Assembly: GCA_002633005.1 (NCBI GenBank)
Contig: NMRA01000194.1
Location: forward strand, 660,259-724,258
Direction of reading: 5' to 3'
Source: Phoronis australis
Taxonomy: Eukaryota; Phoronida; Phoronidae
DNA length: 64,000 bases
Shown one piece after another: positions 48,901 to 61,825 of this stretch. Each line of letters begins with the position of its first letter. Position 1 is the stretch's first letter. A model generated the notes under the pieces. The model did no database searches. It saw nothing but the letters and a program-made list of their open reading frames with translations, and was not told the origin of the DNA. Position numbers and translations under genes: made by a program.

Positions 48901-49869
48901 AAAAATGCTTTTTACTGTTGCGTTTTTTAAGTCAAATTTTCATGCGCATGAAAGGTAAATTTATAGCAAAATAACTTCCCAGCCTATTTTACTTCTTTAA
49001 CTGAAAATTTACAATATGTCTCAAAAATACTGTTTAGGAACTTTTGATTATTCACTTAGTTCAGGTTTTATGCCAAATGAACTCGCAAAACACAACGCAT
49101 TTTTTTTAAAAAAAACAAGTGTTTTTCATATATTGCTCAGAACGCAAAAATTACTAAAAAGCATTTTAAAGCAAAATCCTAACAGCGTATTATGACTTTT
49201 AGTTGAGGTATGACTTACAAATTGAGGTTTGTATTGTTTGCTAAGTTAGCAGATCTGCTACTTAAAAACCAACAGTTCCTAACTGATGAATTTTTAAAAG
49301 TTAACTCATTAAAGCCTAAATGTAATGCATATCGGTTGGCAACCCTGTTCAGCTGTCTGAAACTGTGCTGGAAATGACATCTCTATACATGCCAAGTACC
49401 CATTCACTTTTCACTGAATTTGAGGCATACAGTATGTATGAATGTCAATGCTGTTGTTTCATCGTGCACCCATTTCCTTTTAACGCGTCCACAACCGTGC
49501 AAATATATTTTGGGGTTTGCATTTTGGAGCAAAATTTTTTAGTTGATCCAAGTCATGCAAAATATCGCACCACAATTGGTATTGTTTTATTTGAGATTCA
49601 CTTCAATGCCATTCTGAAAATAATTACTAGAGATCCATTATTTAAAGTGAAAAGATGGAGAATGCACTTATTGAGATTTCTTTAATGTGAAGCGGAAACG
49701 AACTTTGTCCATTTTATAAGGTTGCGTGATTGGGTATGTATTACAGGCTGGGGCCAATATGATAGTGTCCGGGTCAGCCATCATGAAGAGTGATGACCCA
49801 AGGGGAGTAATCTCTGTTCTGAAAAAAACTGTGGAAGATTCAATAGAGAAGTCTCAACTGGAGAGGTGA
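45904..49869 (+). CDS. RPE: Ribulose-phosphate 3-epimerase
   Basis: Interconverts D-ribulose 5-phosphate and D-xylulose 5-phosphate in the cytosolic non-oxidative pentose phosphate pathway. Exons: 45904-46134, 46989-47096, 47653-47787, 48676-48762, 49747-49869. All are phase 0 and give 227 aa (human 228). The TIM-barrel signature is complete. Metal ligands are H34 and D36 ([13 protein letters not shown]), H69 (FFDMHMMV) and D174 (EVDGGVG). Catalytic acid/base roles fall on D36 and D174. Phosphate-binding loops are EPGFGGQKF (143-151) and VSGSAIM near the end. A C-terminal helix rich in Lys and Glu follows. Every intron lies between codons, so any exon skip would keep the frame. The start at 45904 is chosen over 45823 by family length. 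Confidence 0.97.
46275..46375 (-). repeat. tRNA-derived SINE-like head in RPE intron 1
   Basis: On the minus strand the segment reads TGGCCAAATGGGTTATGCGC (A-box-like), then, about 45 nt later, GGATTCAATTCC (B-box-like), followed by AGCAGTACCA. Spacing and boxes fit a decayed tRNA or tRNA-SINE promoter; a full cloverleaf is not evident. Confidence 0.45.
48842..49345. mobile_element. ~500-bp element with GTTGCCAACC ends
   Basis: GTTGCCAACC.AT on the left (48845) is matched inverted by AT.GGTTGGCAAC on the right (49334-49343). The interior is AT-rich with A- and T-runs and no recognised gene. It lies in RPE intron 4. Only about 12 bp of inverted repeat is convincing. Confidence 0.4.
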
Positions 49870-50093
49870 AAGGCAGAGGAAGAATTTTAACACGTTGTGT
49901 CATTGTTGGATGGACTGGAATTCTGAGATAAAATCTCGAGGGATGTGTAGTGGGCCATGTTGTATCTGGGCGTTTTATAGGGATAGGGAATTAAAAGTAA
50001 ATGTGTTAATGCTGTTGACACGTGGATCAATCATGAACGCACATTATGCACAATTACAAATTTTGTTTATATAAGTATTGATTCATTGTTTAG

Positions 50094-50099
50094 AATAAA
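50094..50099 (+). terminator. Poly(A) signal of RPE
   Basis: AATAAA 225 bp downstream of the RPE stop codon, the first one in the 3'UTR. Confidence 0.55.
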
Positions 50100-52369
50100 G
50101 TAGTCATATCTTGGCATCAATTCGCTATTCAAAATTTCAGAATAAGACTTCTATGTAGATGGAACGAGAACCCATGGACACTCTTTAGATATGTCTGGTT
50201 GGACAAGTTTGTGCCAGCATACCCGACCTGGTTTCAAATTTACATTTTACTCATTAAATCATTTTGAACAAATAGCCATTTAACAAAAAAAAAAAAAACG
50301 CTAATAAACAGTCAGTTTTGCGCACCATAGCATTCATATGAGTGAGAAGACAAAGTTGTATTGAATATGTAACTAGAAAGCATTCAGAGAAAATTTTAGC
50401 ACATTTTTCAACTGTCATGGATAAATGAAAAATTCGTTTACATTTAAATAATAATTATTAAAAATATCCACAATTAACATTTGAGAGAAGTAACAAAGCC
50501 CTATGGTACATTCAAAAAGACCAGTTTTCACAAGCTGAAGGAGATTTAGCTGAGATATCTCCATGTGATCAATATGAGCCGAGCCTGAAAATACTCGCTT
50601 TCACTTGCATGTGACTAGCATTCTTGGATGCGCCCGATACATGGCATGTGGACTGAGATGTTAACAAACAGTATTATACTGTACATATACAAAATAACAG
50701 ATATGGAGCTTGATGCAAAAAAATCATAAATTATGGAATTTACTGTGATATAGTTTTCCCAATGTTTCTGGCTTGATTTCTTATGAGGGATTGATGACTG
50801 ACTGGCTTTCATAAAAATTGTGTAGCCCTCTGCTGGTGTTCAAAGACAACAACTGCAGGGCAATTTTCCCGGATACTAGTCAGTCATAAATTCCAAAAAG
50901 AGATAGTAAAGCAGCTCTGCAACAAAGGGGAAAACTATATTAAAGTTCCAGAAGTTGGGATTTATAATTTTTCTCATCTAGTAATTCACCTGGATTAATG
51001 ATAATGCCCATCTAGATACATAGCTTATTCATAAGCCAAGTGTTAGAGACAGACTACTCATAAACGCATTACAACATCTCCGCTTCAACACGGAACACAT
51101 TCGAACATTGTACATAAAATAGACCGTGAATACAGAACTCACCCTCAGAAAGAAACAAATGATAGCAACAGATGAGAATACTACAAAACATCTACCATAA
51201 ATAAAAATAAAACAATTTTGAGCTATACATGTCACAGTTGTGTAGAACAATAATTGAATCTGGTTACAATGCACGGTGTATTGACGCTGTGCAAGTCAAA
51301 TATATCCGTCAGATAAGTTAATAACCCAGCCCAGGTTCCTGTATAACAAACTTTGTTTTTTCAAAGAGGTTTGAATTAACAACCTAAGGCAATTTTTCAA
51401 CAAGCCACTGCTAATCTCTCTTATGGTGAAGACCACACTAACTACACCAAAAACTGACAAGAAGATTCCCAACTGAAGGTGTTCAAAATGACTAAGCTAT
51501 GTCCGTGTGCTTGACAAACAACATTCAGACAGATTGTCAAAATCAAGGATCATCTATTTAATTTCAGAAGTATACACAATGCACGCGGAAAGAAAGTGGT
51601 TAATCGTCAGCGTTAACAATCAGAATTTCACAACATTTTGGTCAATAAAACACAGGAAGAAAACAAAGCAATTTTGTAGAGCTTGACTAAAATGAGTACA
51701 TCTGGTGAGCTTATGAACATAATGAACCATCTTCAACATGTTGCAGCACTCCAAAACAAACCGGCTTTTAAATTTACTTAAGCTGCTTACATAATCTGTG
51801 ATAATGAAATTTAAATTCAATTCAAATCATTGAACATACATTGTGTAGGACAATCAGGAACATGTTCGTTAACTAACTGTTGGGACTCGTACGCACAGCA
51901 TTGTGAGGACACTAGTACACACAACAATGACCGAGGTAAGAATGTTTTCTCCCTAGACTATTCTACGTCGACTTTTAAAATGCCATGCATAACAATAATA
52001 GAGCTTTTTTCTCATCTGCTTCTTGTTTAAACCAATGTGTGTGTAAGTGTGTGTGTGTTTATTTCTGTGAAAAGGGGTTTGGGGTCTAATAACACTGAAT
52101 AAATCACAGTCATGACAAATAATATCACCAACTATTTGTCATTATTTACTACTATACCAATAGCCAGTTGCAACAGGCAGGTGAGTTCAAAGGTGAGCAA
52201 CAAAAATTCACGCGACATAAAATCAGAAGAGAATTACTTCAGAAGCTGGACAGGTGTGGTCACGACTAGTAAACATACTCCATGCTCAACTCAAAACACT
52301 GGACATCGTGTCTGTCAATTCCTTAATAAACATATCGGGCACAGGTGGGATAAGGTGCGAACTTAAATA

Positions 52370-52830
52370 TCAGTGCATTCATAAACAAAGCGATTGTATT
52401 AGTTGACGTTTCGGTTCATTATCTCTAAACCATTCATGAGACTGATCCTGAGAGTCAAAGAACACTGTAAAGACACACACAGTGCTGTTCTTAATCATTC
52501 ATTGGTCACTGGTCATACTAACGATTACTCTGGTGTTCAGATCTTGGATCACCCTCAGGCACCTCATAAAGAAGGCTAAGCATATATAGTTGAATCACGC
52601 TGAGCACTATTTGAATAGAAACATTGGTTCATTTGAGCTCCAACTGTTTTGATTTCTGGTCCCTCTCCTCGCAATGCATTTTGATTTGTACCAGTGCAGA
52701 CTGTTCTCCTGTGTTACCTGACTGGATTATTGTCTTGAGAATGGTTTTATAGTGACAATAAACTGAAACGTTGACTAATACAATCTCTTTGTTAATGTAT
52801 GCACTGACTTTAAAATTCATACTCATTATC
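52370..52830. mobile_element. MITE family B, second copy
   Basis: The left part (ATCAGTGCATTCATAAACAAAG...TTGACGTTTCGGTTCATTAT) is inverted on the right (ATAAACTGAAACGTTGACTAATACAATC...TGCACTGACTTTAAAATTC). The central ATTTGAGCTC...TTTGATTTCTGGTC stretch matches the copy at 33.8-34.0 kb. The right part is repeated at about 53210-53510 because of the local duplication. Confidence 0.75.
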
Positions 52831-53888
52831 TATGAGCCAAGGTCCTGTTTCATTAAAAGTCGCACGCACAGTGTTCACTAAAGTCAATTTTTCTTATACA
52901 ACAGTCATATATGACTTGGTGTAGTGAGCAGACAGGTGCTTTAAACAACTTTTCGAGTTAAAAACTTATACATGGAACTGTACACGATAATCTGAGTATG
53001 TAAACTGTGGGCCATAACACATATGCAAAGTTGTACGTGACAAAATTGACTGTAGTACAATACCAGTTCACTAAAGCACTTTGTAATGGTCAATCAGGGT
53101 GATTACAAACTACGGACAATTACTGTACATTGAAATGCTTTGTTCATAAAGCAAATATTGCATCGTATTTGCAGCCACGTGCTGACCACTACTGTATCAA
53201 TCAGANCTCTGGTGTTCAGATCTTGGATCACCCTCAGGCACCTCATAAAGAAGGCTACGCATATATGGTTGAATCACGCTGAGCACTACTTGAATAGAAA
53301 CATTGGTTCATTTGAGCTCGAACTGTTTTGATTTCTGGTCCCTCTCCTCGCAATGCATTTTGATGTGTACCAGTGCAGACTGTTCTCCTGTGTTACCTGT
53401 CAGACTGGATTATTGTTTTGAGAATGGTTTCATAGTGATAATAAACTGAAACGTCGACTAATACAATCTCTTTGTTAATGTATGCACTGATTTTAAAATT
53501 CGTACTCCGTACCTATGAGCCAAGGTCCTGTTTCATTAAAAGTCGCACGCACAGTGTTCACTAAAGTCAATTTTTCTTATACAACAGTCATATATGACTT
53601 GGTGTAGTGAGCAGACAGGTGCTTTAAACAACTTTTCGAGTTAAAAACTTATACATGGAACTGTACACGATAATCTGAGTATGTAAACTGTGGGCCATAA
53701 CACATATGCAAAGTTGTACGTGACAAAATTGACTGTAGTACAATACCAGTTCACTAAAGCACTTTGTAATGGTCAATCAGGGTGATTACAAACTACGGAC
53801 AATTACTGTACATTGAAATGCTTTGTTCATAAAGCAAATATTGCATCGTATTTGCAGCCACGTGCTGACCACTACTGTATCAATCAGA
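52528..53888. repeat. 680-bp direct duplication around a single N
   Basis: 52528-53205 and 53207-53888 are the same sequence. They differ by a handful of substitutions and one 4-base insertion in the first ~300 bp, and the last ~370 bp appear identical. A lone N (53206) sits exactly at the junction. This pattern is expected when two contig ends that overlap, from different alleles, are joined without merging. Confidence 0.95.
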
Positions 53889-54082
53889 CATACGATACTT
53901 AATGAAACGTGACCGCGACACTGGATTACTTCTCCACACTATTCAACAGTGTTGATAGTGACCACATAACCACGGCCAGCAGAACAATTCGGTGGTGTAC
54001 ATGCTGGTGTAAAGTGCGTCTGAACGCTCCCTGATGACGGTAAGGCTGCACTAAATGATGAAGTACTAGATTAGAGGTGCGG

Positions 54083-57000
54083 TCAGTATCCCTGCAGTCC
54101 ATTGTATATTTTCTGCTTTGATTCCTGCTTCAGAATCTTCTTGATACCTGGCAAATGAGAGTTCACTGTGTGTACTGACACCTAAGAGACATTCTTTAAT
54201 AACAAAAAAAGTATTTATTCAGAAATTAGCAACAGCAGCTCTGCAAAAACAGTTGTGTGCTTAGCTGTGTTAAATAACAAAGTATTTTACAAATACTAAT
54301 TAAAAATAGTTAAGACACTGTTCCTAATTTCAGGGAATATCTGGCAGACAACGGTGACAATTGGTGATTTGTAATAAAATCACAAAAAAACTTATTTTGC
54401 GGTTCTATTGCTCTGCTCAAAGCTAACAACTTCAAAGGTGTACACCATCCAACAATCTCAAAAATGCACTTTTTGGCCAAAAAAAAACTGATAATGCCCC
54501 TTTAAACTAGTCTGCAAATATATTAATTTTCAAGAGCTCCAGGCTATGAATCTGCAAATTTTCTCCTGTCTCGTCTCTATATGTCTTACTTCATAATGGT
54601 GCACTGCTGAGATAAGCCATCTCGCATCAGCAATTAAATATGTTTAATGAATTTCTAAAGAACTCTAACAACACATTTTTCACTCAATAGAAGAGGGAAC
54701 CAGCTAAGGCATTAAATAAAAATTCAGTTCTAAATAATGAGAATGAATTCGTGTAGGGAACATTTAATGCCTAAAATTTAACAAGAACATTCAAATAATT
54801 GGATGAAATAATCATATAATATATTAGTATTAAACAAAAGTAATATTAAATAATTTTAAAGAAAATTGCTTATCCCATAGTACAGAAATATCGCACGTCA
54901 CTAGAATGAGTTACCTTCCTGATCCTCAGGTGATAGAGTCCCCTTGGGGAATTCCACATCAAATGTTATAAACAAACTTCCTAAGGCAAGGTTATTCTCA
55001 TAGTTGGGCATACCCTCTTGAGACTTGCGTATCCTGGCTCCAGGCCATGTGATCTTGTCTCGAACTATTTTTACCTGCAACAACAATACATATAATAATT
55101 AACCATGGTGTTGCAAATACATGACATGTCCGTCACAAGCCACTACCGAGCTGCTCTTCTAAAGAAGCAAAGAAAAAGATTGTCTAAATCTAATTAACAC
55201 GCACCTGCACTGTAATTCAGTTATGAACAGTTGTTTTAAAACTGAGATTGAGACTTCTTACAACTGAGCACCCTGATAACAGAGCAGCACAAACATCAAA
55301 TGAAGTCACGAAGTCGTAACAGTATTTACAAGGTTTTCATTACACATGTAGTTTAGTTTTCTTGGGAGCGCCAATTGTTTGTAAGCTCTGCTAGTTGAAC
55401 ATTAAGACGGTGCAAGTACCCCAATCCGAAATGTTCAGTAATGGGCGATAAACTACATACCTTATGGCCATCTAAATGTGGAATGTCCATCTCAAAGCCA
55501 TTTAAGGCATCTACTAAAGAGATAGTCACGTTGGTATACAAGTCATCATCTCGTCGCTCAAACCTTTTGTGCCTGCAAGTGGTCAAACAAGAAATATCAT
55601 GAATCTTAATGCATAATAATAAAACCGTTGACTGAAAGCAATAATCACTTACAGAGGACACAGATTTTGAGAACCAGTTTGCTGCTAGTTATTTAGTAGA
55701 GAGAACTGGTTCTCAAAATGTGGGACCTCTGTAAAGTGTTTATTAGAGGAGGCAGTGTAGCCTGGTTGATAAGTGCCTGCTTGCTTTACTCAGGGTCGTG
55801 GGTATGAGTCCCACCAGGTCACACTGCTAAACCTTTGAGTCAGGTTTCTAGCTCCACAGCTCGGTTTTAACCATATATAAATAAAGCTTAAAAATAGTTC
55901 CAGGTGATCAATGCAATGGGCCCACATGCGAGGCCTGTGCACGTATGGTACAAAGTGTATCAGACCGCCTGCATTAGTGTATATTACTAAGTAGAGAGTC
56001 AAGAGGAAGGTACATGAATGCTTTATAAAATACCCGAAGTTAACATTTTATGTTTGAGTCTTAACTACATTAATTTCGAACAGGCACAAGTTGTTTCACT
56101 CATTTTTATAGATGACAATACCTCTGTGCACAGTAAAATAGCAGTTCGATTCTCTCCAAAACATGATGAAATATAACAAAGATTTAGCCGTTTATTGATG
56201 GGGAAGGAAATTCGTTAAAACACGCGATGTACACAAACTCAGTTTTCAAGTTACTGCCTGGAAACCAAGTATAAGACCATGTGCGCCATGTGCTGTCAGA
56301 GTAACCAAGGAAAACACTTACCGTTCACAAAACAAAATATCTAAAACACTCTACTCATCAGCGTAAACTGTATTACTCACTTGAGCTGTTTGATTTTAAA
56401 CCGAAGATCACCAGGCTCACCATCTATATGAGGCTCACCTGAAAATGAAATAGCATTATGTCATCAGCAATTCAAAAGATGAGGTAGCTTTGAACATGAA
56501 GACACCAAACGGTACCCAGAGGTGTAAGTGATATTTAAAGACTTGGACATACAAGTAAAACATCGTCTACAACACTGTGATAGACACCAAGGACACCAGA
56601 GAACGGCTAGCACAGTTCAGTAGTCCATAAGACGCTGACAAAAATCAATCTCTCCACTGTTCAGCTGAACATGAAAACAACATTTGACAACATAAATTTG
56701 TAAAGATGATGAATAACTAAAAACTTGATGCACTCAAGAGAAAACTGTGAGGCAGAATCTGGCATAAATTTGAAGGTTCAATGCACAAACTGTAACACTA
56801 ACTCAGAGGGACATTCATTATATTTGTCTTTAAACTTCACAATTCATAATAAGTCATGGTTGATTAAACAATAAGCGCTTCTATTTCCTTCCATACAGCA
56901 TGGTATGGCAAAACAACACACGATTGTGTCGAAGCATTTCCTACTTACCCTCTGCTACAAAGGGATACTCTTGCCCATCTCTCATACCCTTTTCTACTTC

Positions 57001-60000
57001 TATTTCTAGTAACTTTTCTTCAGGTACCATTCTGAAAGTGGTCAATCAAAACAAGGTCATAATAAAATTCAATTCAACACTAATCACTGCTGCTTTAACC
57101 TAAAACTCAGTAAGCTCTGGTAAACAAAGTGTAGTTCACATTTTGCGACATTATGTGACAATGGACATTTCAGGTTCTCAAATAAATAATTTAATTATCA
57201 AGGTTGCAAAACAGCAACTATGAATAATTATGGGGGAAATATTTCTTAGTTTTTTACACCCACATATAATGCTTTCTACTGCTTCATGAGATTAATTACT
57301 GTACAATGACTGTACATCATATATTTTTCTTAATAAACATTTAAAACATTTTCTTCAATTAAGTCCTGTACAATACACTAAGAACTAGCGAGCTTACTTG
57401 ACATTGGGACAGTCATCGCAGACCTGCTGCTGTGTCATCTGGAACCTGCCTGGGCCTAGCTGTACAGTCTGCATCTCCTGGCGACAGTTACATTTCCTGG
57501 TACCAGGAGCTTCCCTGGCAACAGACTTGTACCGTACAACCTGGCAACGCAAATAGCACAACTCATTTAGCTAAGCTGAGATGCAAAATGCTCGTAAGAG
57601 TTTAGTCAATTTTGCTTGCATACTTTATGGTAATTGTCATACTGCATGTAACGTTTCTTTATAAAAATACAGATCAGTTCTGATCTTTAAATTTTCGAAG
57701 CTTTAAGGAGTCTTAAGCACCAATTTTTCTTTGATACGTGAATCAATTCCCATAATTTACATGTTCATTCTAAAGTCTATGGCCAAGGGAAGAACATCTC
57801 ACTTTTTATTAACATCTCTAAACCACAGAAATATTGGACATCAAAAACTTGGAACATTGTTTGAAAAGGAGACTTTGATATCTCTGTTGTTTGAAGGCAA
57901 ATAAAAAATACGAGATACGCTTGTCTGGATACAGAAATAAAAAAAATTTGTGCTCAAGCAAAAATGATGGGTTGAAAATTGACAGTTACATCAAACGTAT
58001 TTTCGCTGAAATGTTAAAGGAGCTTACAAAGATTGACAATTACCTTAAACAGGAACCACGTGTTTACTTGTAAGATTGAAATTTATGTTTTAACCATGTA
58101 TTGGAATGGTGCAGAAAAAAAATGTGGCTGCATCCACACATGTACAACAGAATCAAAGTTAAGGCAAAAAATACAGGAAAGCAAACTGAGACCTCCCTGG
58201 GAAAACAGTCAAATACAGGAAAGCAAACTGAGACCTCCCTGGGAAAACAGTCAAAATACAGGAAAGCAAACTGAGAACTCACTGGGAGTCAAAATCATTC
58301 ATGCATGTTTCTTTGCGATAGTAGCACTTTAAAGAATTTGGGAAGGAACGAGATTTCCTACTAGGAATTCTTTACTTTCAGCGTGCTAAACAAGATCGAA
58401 GGTAAAAAAGTCCCAAAATCCCAGATGTTCATTATTTATTTAAAGCACCTAAATAAACAGGTATTCACCAACCTCAACAAAGTTGCCATTATACAATTCC
58501 TCTAAGGTGACGTCCAAATCTATAACTACATCTCCCCCCCTCGGGGTGTCTCGTTGCTGAGGACGGCCACCACCAAAGAAAGAGAAGTCTCCAAAGAAAC
58601 TGCAAGAGACACGGCAGTAATTTAATCAGTATAGTTTCCATATACAAAGCATTCCACAATCACGTATCATACATTAAGTGTACAAACCAGGAAGTCACTG
58701 GTAATACACTACACAAAATTAGAAAGAATCGTGTGTCCTTAGTCACAAAGCATATTCTGCCTTTGACATGGAAAATTCCAAGATCAGCAACATCAACCTC
58801 CAAAACGAAAAAAATTCTCCGGATTCAAATTTTGAAATTTCAGGTCAAAATCAGGAAATTGAGCATGAAAATATTACAGTTAAAAGTTGCCAAAAGATCT
58901 TCTAGGAAGCAGTGAGTTCAAATGTTCATAGGGTTGTCGAAAGAAATTCAGATTTATTTGCTTGTTTTCAAAACAAGTGACTAGTCCACTTAAATTTAAT
59001 AACTAAGTGAATTTCCTTAAAAGCAACTGAACTAGAATCTGGTGCATAATGGCGCACTTTTGCTAACAGAACTTAAAAATAGGGTCTAGGCTTGTTCACT
59101 CCTCAGTTTTGTGTTAGACTGAGAACACAGTGGGGTCAAATGGCACTGCATTTTATAATGGAGAAAAGGTCATCTGGGTCACCCGAAAATCCAAATACTT
59201 TACTAGGTAACAAACACATTAATAAGTCAAAAACTGACTATTTACAACTGCACTCTACAATTATTTACTCGTGATTTTTTTTTGCTTGACCTCACATCTT
59301 TCTACCCAAAATCTTCGTACCAAAACGGAATCCCAACTCTGCACTCAGAAAATTTCCTAAGTGTTGTTCTTGAAATTTACATAAAAAGTAAAAATTTTAC
59401 AGTCACTTATAAAATCAAAATAATTTTATCTGTATGTCTAGTCATTTGTTAGAACCTTGGTAATTATAATACATCAAAAGTTAATCCACTCTCATTCACA
59501 TCGCCATACAGATATATGGACACATGATACAACAGGGAGATTTTGCCACAGTTTTATTATACACGAGTTGTTTCTGAGAGAAGTTGTCTTTAGTTAAAAA
59601 CCGGAAATGTTACAAAAATTATTTGGGACATTCCTCAATGCCCCTTCTAGAACACTCGATTTAAAACCTTGAAGAATTGTCCCATTTCAGTATGGCAAGC
59701 CATTTGCAAGTCGAAAATTGTTTGAAAGCCAGTTTTATGTGAACTCGCACAATTTTCCAGGTCGAAATTGCAAAATCCAGGTTGAAATTCTTGGATCAAT
59801 GGATGCCATGTCAAATCCTGATAATTGGCATGAAGTGATTTGTGGCAAACATCTAACCTAGTTTGTGTTGGTGTAAACCTTTACACTCAGTTACCTTGAG
59901 AATGGGTCGTGGCCGCCCATATCTCCTTGCTTTAAGCCTTCCTCGCCATGCTGGTCATATATATTTCTTTTCTCTTTGTCTGACAGCACCTGTTGGTAAT

Positions 60001-61825
60001 ATAAAAACAGTTGATCAATCGAATCTACAGTACCTAATATGAAAATGACCCGGAATTCCCCCGACACAATGGCCGAGTGCAAGCTGGCAAAATTGCCCAT
60101 CATGATGGCCGAGTAAACAATAAAAGTAGCTCAAACGACCTGTCATGATAGGCAAACAGTTCCTTGTCCAAACACTCTTAACGTGCACTGTAGACAGTCA
60201 TTAGTACAGATCTCAACACTTGCCACGGAAGAGGTTCATAAATTCACGTGTGGAACCGTTTGAAAAGAAGGTGGCTAACTGCCAGGGACCATTTAAAAAT
60301 GTAGCAATGGGTCAATTGACTAACAGGGCCATAAATCCAACTTGGAAGACCTATGGGTCACGGTAGCATTTCACGGAGTCGGACGTCGATTTTTAAGGGA
60401 CGTATTTTCATGTCTAATTCCGTCTGCTATCTCTGTACATTATGAGAATTGTGATTGATCTAAATGGCTAACTACATTTCAACTGATCCAAACACACAAA
60501 TCCACTGCTGTAGCTTTATTCTCTATATCCGCTGTGCCCAATGACACTAAATTAAACATGTTTTTAGGTCACTGACCTTAGTTTTAACCATCTGCTCTGC
60601 ATTGTCATTGTGATAGAATAGGAATGCAATAGGTATTACTCAAGACAAAGTAAGACTTGCATGTACCTAACACAATTTCTATGATTTCATTAACTACATT
60701 ACGTCAATGAAATTTTGTATGCATTAATGACATGGGTGCGCTCCGAAACCTTCCCTGCACATTAAACAAGAGCAATGTGGGTTTTTGGTAGATACTGAGA
60801 CACAGGCAAATCAATCGTCACTAGAGGGTGCCACAGCAGTCGGACTTGACTGAAAAACACCATCAGACATGCACTTTCCATAAGAAACACATAATTATGC
60901 TGATTTTCATAATGATCCTTAGACTGGTTTGGCTAATAGAGACACGGGCATCAAAAACTCAACAACAAAAAAGGCCACTAAGTGGCGTACAATAAGTCAA
61001 ATCTTAAATAAAAGCCTATTACACCACAAAATTTTATGGAAATACCTTGAGGAACTCCGAGGATAGAGGAAAACGTAAAAATCTAAATCAAAACAAAACC
61101 TTACGTCAAATCCACCTGAAAACAGAAAAATTGTTGTCGTCTCTAATAAAAACCTATTATTACAAAATTTCATGAAAATCCATCAAGGAACTCTCAAGAA
61201 GTCTTAAAATTATTGTCAGCCTTTTTCTTTGCAGTAGGAACATTTATGATGATTTTCATAAAGACCTTCAGAGTGGTTAGGATGAGATAGAGAGGCAAAC
61301 TCGATAATATTAAAAACACCCACTATGTGACTCAAAATACATCAAATCCATGCACAAACAAGGTGGTTTCTCCTCCCAAATATATAACTATTTTAATATA
61401 TAACTATTTGACAAAATTCATAAACGTCCATTACGAAACTACACTGACACAGAGGTAAACGTAAAATTGAACTTGCCGCGAGGGCATACAACGGAAGTCA
61501 GATCTGTATGATAGGAACACTGTCCATAAATTTTCATGAACATACAAGGGGTTTGGAGACACACCAAGCCGATACTGGAACTGACCAGACACTGGACGAA
61601 CAGGGAAAGCTGCATAATGCATCTATATATATATTTGGGCTCGTAAAAATAATATAATTCATGGTTACCTCATACGCTGCCCCTAAATTTTGAAATTGTT
61701 CTTCAGCTGACGGGTCGCCCTTGTTCTTGTCTGGGTGCATTTCCTTGGCCAGTTTCCTGTATGCCTTTTTGATTTGGTTTATAGATGCAGACCGCGGAAC
61801 ACCAAGAATTTTGTAGAAGTCACGC
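54083..61825 (-). CDS. DNAJB11: DnaJ homolog subfamily B member 11 (ERdj3), first exon missing
   Basis: Soluble ER-lumen Hsp40 that delivers unfolded clients to BiP/HSPA5. Minus-strand exons: 61825-61669, 59989-59895, 58599-58473, 57540-57398, 57031-56949, 56438-56381, 55572-55461, 55074-54915, 54147-54083. Phases fit throughout and give about 332 residues, nearly the full mature protein. The J domain occupies the first two exons ([15 protein letters not shown], then the HPD motif in [11 protein letters not shown]). A Gly/Phe linker ([12 protein letters not shown]) follows. Then comes client-binding domain I with the family's four cysteines (CNCRQEM, CDDC), then [17 protein letters not shown], then domain II ([27 protein letters not shown]). 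The end is KIYNGLQGY, as in vertebrates. The first exon here starts in phase 2 at the residue after the signal-peptide cleavage region. The signal-peptide exon was not found up to 64000, so the start is incomplete. Confidence 0.95.
55745..55892 (+). repeat. tRNA-derived SINE-like element in a DNAJB11 intron
   Basis: TAGCCTGGTTGA (A-box-like, about 55758) and GGTATGAGTCC (B-box-like, about 55801) are correctly ordered. GTGGG and CCCAC form a perfect 5-bp T-stem around a 7-nt loop. GCAGTGT and ACACTGC pair as an acceptor-like 7-bp stem, but six extra bases precede its 3' strand, so it is not a normal tRNA. It is followed by a non-tRNA body ending in ATATATAAATAAAGCTT. Confidence 0.6.
58171..58290. 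repeat. 42-bp minisatellite, three copies
   Basis: ATACAGGAAAGCAAACTGAG starts at 58171, 58213 and 58256, the third copy diverging at its end. It lies in a DNAJB11 intron. Confidence 0.9.
60780..61560. repeat. Degenerate periodic repeat in DNAJB11 intron
   Basis: Recurrent CAAAATTTCATGAAAATCCA-like words followed by AAGGAACTC and AGAGAGGCAAACTCG occur near 60900, 61025, 61165, 61250, 61415 and 61530. Spacing is about 100-150 bp. It is the same family as in the IQCB1 and cyclin T introns. Confidence 0.55.

Larger units (their letters stand above)
49870..54082. other. RPE 3'UTR and intergenic repeat-rich spacer
   Basis: AATAAA at 50094-50099 is the probable RPE poly(A) signal, 225 bp after the stop codon. 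From 50.1 to 52.3 kb I see no gene or clear repeat. From 52.37 kb the MITE family B copy and the 680-bp duplication follow. A DNAJB11 3'UTR should start below 54083, but no close AATAAA was found on that strand. Confidence 0.55.

Noticed and set aside
49365-49685. 106-codon open frame in RPE intron 4
   Set aside because: No splice context or recognisable protein; it lies in AT-rich intron DNA just beyond an inverted-repeat element.
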